Assembly (NCBI GenBank): GCA_946540735.1
Contig: CAMNIN010000037.1
Span: forward strand, 1-38,577
Source of the DNA: an uncultured Prevotellaceae bacterium
GTDB taxonomy: Bacteria > Bacteroidota > Bacteroidia > Bacteroidales > Bacteroidaceae
DNA length: 38,577 bases
Direction of reading: 5' to 3'
The notes beneath the pieces were generated by a model. The model was not told the origin of the DNA and ran no database searches. It was given only the letters and a program-made list of their open reading frames with translations. The translations under genes were made by a program, and so were the position numbers. Shown piece by piece: positions 37,432-38,577 of this stretch (position 1 is the stretch's first letter; the number at the start of each line of letters is the position of its first letter).

Positions 37432-38408
37432 TGAGAACATTGATAACGAGATCATTTCTACTCCTGTTCCTGGTGAGTCTCTGCAGCACATTGGCAGCCA
37501 ATGACTCCATCCCCCGTCAGAAAATCGGTCTGGCCCTCGGAGGTGGAGGAGCCAAAGGTGCCGCTGAGATAGGCGTACTCAAGGTGCTCGAAGAAGAGGG
37601 CATCCACATCGATTACATCGCGGGGACGAGTATCGGCGCCATCGTGGGCGGCCTGTATGCCTGTGGGTATAAGGCGAGCGATCTGGAACAGCTGTTTCGC
37701 AGTCAGGAATGGCTGTCGCTGCTCGGCGACCGCAACAATGACCTCAAGCGCAGTATCATCGACGAGCGCGACGGGGTGACCTACATCTTCGGTTTTCCCA
37801 TCGGTGGGAAGAAAGGCAAGACCGAGGTAGACCACTCCGTTGTCGGTGCGCTGAGCGGCAACAGCATCGAACTTCTTCTCGACAGTCTGACGAGTCCGTA
37901 CAACGGCATCAAGAGTTTCGACCACCTGCCCATCCCCTTCCGTTGCGTGGCCGTCGACATCAAGACGCAAGAGGAAGTGATCATGGACAGTTGCGAACTG
38001 GAACTGGCGATGCGGGCCAGCATGGCCATACCCGGTGCATTCAAACCTGTGAGATGGAAGGGGCACACGCTGGTGGACGGCGGGATGCTCAACAACCTGC
38101 CTGTCGACGTGGTGCGCAAGATGGGAGCCGACATCGTGATAGCCGTGGACCTCGAGCAGTCGCAGCACGAGGAGCGCAACTTCTCTCTGAAAGAGACCTT
38201 CGGCATCGGTGGCATCCTCGACTGGGCCGTCTCACGTCCCGACTGGAAGAAAGGGAAGGAGAACCGTGAGGACGCCGACATCTACATCAATCCCCAGTTG
38301 GCGGAATACGGCGTGTCAAGTTTCGGAGCCGAAAGCATCGATACCATGATCGAGCGGGGTGAGAGGGCTGCAAGAAAAGCCCTGAGACCCTCATCAAAAG
38401 ACAAATAA
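37428..38408 (+). CDS. Patatin-like phospholipase, exported
   Basis: The 326-residue protein has a signal peptide (about 1-24, STLAAND) and a complete patatin domain: the oxyanion loop GGGGAKG, the nucleophile Ser68 in GTSIG and Asp217 in DGG, forming the Ser-Asp dyad. It should hydrolyse acyl ester bonds of lipids at the envelope. Many Bacteroidetes relatives continue into a C-terminal surface-antigen barrel of several hundred residues; this one stops after the patatin domain (RPSSKDK). It could be a natural short form or an ancestral truncation. It is coupled by a 4-nt overlap to the small membrane protein gene. Family assignment is secure; the lipid substrate is unknown. Confidence 0.9.
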   Translation: MMRTLITRSFLLLFLVSLCSTLAANDSIPRQKIGLALGGGGAKGAAEIGVLKVLEEEGIHIDYIAGTSIGAIVGGLYACGYKASDLEQLFRSQEWLSLLGDRNNDLKRSIIDERDGVTYIFGFPIGGKKGKTEVDHSVVGALSGNSIELLLDSLTSPYNGIKSFDHLPIPFRCVAVDIKTQEEVIMDSCELELAMRASMAIPGAFKPVRWKGHTLVDGGMLNNLPVDVVRKMGADIVIAVDLEQSQHEERNFSLKETFGIGGILDWAVSRPDWKKGKENREDADIYINPQLAEYGVSSFGAESIDTMIERGERAARKALRPSSKDK

Positions 38409-38445
38409 CCTGACTTTTATGATGGATTTCAGGGCTTGTTCGCCT

Positions 38446-38475
38446 GTAGAGACGTCACATTGTGGTGTCTCCCCC
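38446..38475. repeat. Palindromic dispersed repeat, copy 2
   Basis: This is the inverted-orientation counterpart of the element at 31479-31510 (GTAGAGACGTCACATTGTGG followed by TGTCTCCCCC). One difference in the stem converts a G-C pair to G-T, keeping the hairpin. It lies 38 bp after the patatin-like gene and just before the insertion sequence end. Confidence 0.75.
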
Positions 38476-38501
38476 AAAAAGAGTAGATGTCTATTTTGAA
38501 G

Positions 38502-38520
38502 TGCCCCCAAAAAGTTAGAC
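38502..38520. mobile_element. Terminal repeat of an IS3-type insertion sequence
   Basis: TGCCCCCAAAAAGTTAGAC resembles the terminal inverted repeats of IS3-family (IS150 group) elements of Bacteroidales. The transposase end begins 11 bp further in. The rest of the element lies beyond the window. A partial look-alike (CCCCCAAAAAGAGTAGATG) lies at about 38471-38489. Confidence 0.6.
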
Positions 38521-38530
38521 GTTAAACACG

Positions 38531-38577
38531 TTATTTACTCTCTAAGTATTGAGCTCGGTATTTTGCCGGGCTCATTC
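38531..38577 (-). CDS. IS3-family transposase OrfB, C-terminal end (partial)
   Basis: The minus strand encodes MSPAKYRAQYLESK and a stop, matching the typical end of IS150-type OrfB proteins (…MSPVEYRxQ). Only the last 14 or so codons are in the window; the gene continues to the right. It lies directly inside an IS-like terminal repeat, supporting the call. Confidence 0.6.
   Translation of the reverse strand, partial: MSPAKYRAQYLESK

Overview
The window reads as chromosomal DNA of a Bacteroidales bacterium, most likely Prevotella or a close relative. The evidence is Bacteroidetes promoters (TTTG, about 20 nt, then TAnnTTTG) in front of most transcription units. A BspA-like leucine-rich repeat protein with a dockerin-like tail, a MuiA-family protein carrying a carboxypeptidase-regulatory-like insert, a large set of secreted carbohydrate-active enzymes and NrfHA with system II cytochrome c maturation point the same way. 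No ribosomal or tRNA gene is present, so the genus is an inference.

Left flank (1-5.9 kb): an AT-rich gene-free stretch with a probable leftward promoter, a hairpin terminator and a decayed dockerin-like fragment. Next comes a leftward MuiA/DUF4139-family gene and, divergent from it, a secreted LacZ-type GH2 beta-galactosidase.

Central locus (6.0-31.5 kb): thirteen tightly packed genes on the + strand, with gaps of 50 nt or less and several ATGA overlaps, behind one clear promoter. In order they are a BspA-like LRR protein, a GH2, a GH106 rhamnosidase-type enzyme, a SASA/CE20-type acetylesterase and a DUF5703 putative glycosidase. Then come a GH78 rhamnosidase fused to an outer-membrane beta-barrel, a PL1 pectate lyase-like protein, a fucose/arabinose-isomerase-like protein and a class V PLP enzyme. 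The last four are an unrecognised 95-residue protein, a secreted GH141-like beta-helix protein, a cytoplasmic GH31 alpha-xylosidase-type enzyme and an SSS-family symporter. Together they look like a pectin/rhamnogalacturonan degradation locus: deacetylation, backbone and side-chain cleavage outside the cytoplasm, uptake by the symporter, and intracellular processing. There is no SusC/SusD pair and no hybrid two-component regulator in the window, which is unusual for a Bacteroidetes polysaccharide locus.

Right flank (31.5-38.6 kb): a palindromic dispersed repeat separates the locus from a convergent respiratory region. This holds ccsA-resB (haem delivery to c-type cytochromes), nrfA-nrfH (ammonia-forming nitrite reductase) and a divergent Crp/Fnr-type regulator with a candidate operator at the nrfH promoter. 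A five-repeat beta-flower-like secreted protein, a small membrane protein coupled to a patatin-like phospholipase, a second copy of the palindromic repeat and the end of an IS3-type insertion sequence complete the window.

The most unusual items are the GH78/outer-membrane-barrel fusion, the overlapping isomerase-like/PLP/95-residue/GH141-like gene block, and the SusCD-free layout of the locus.
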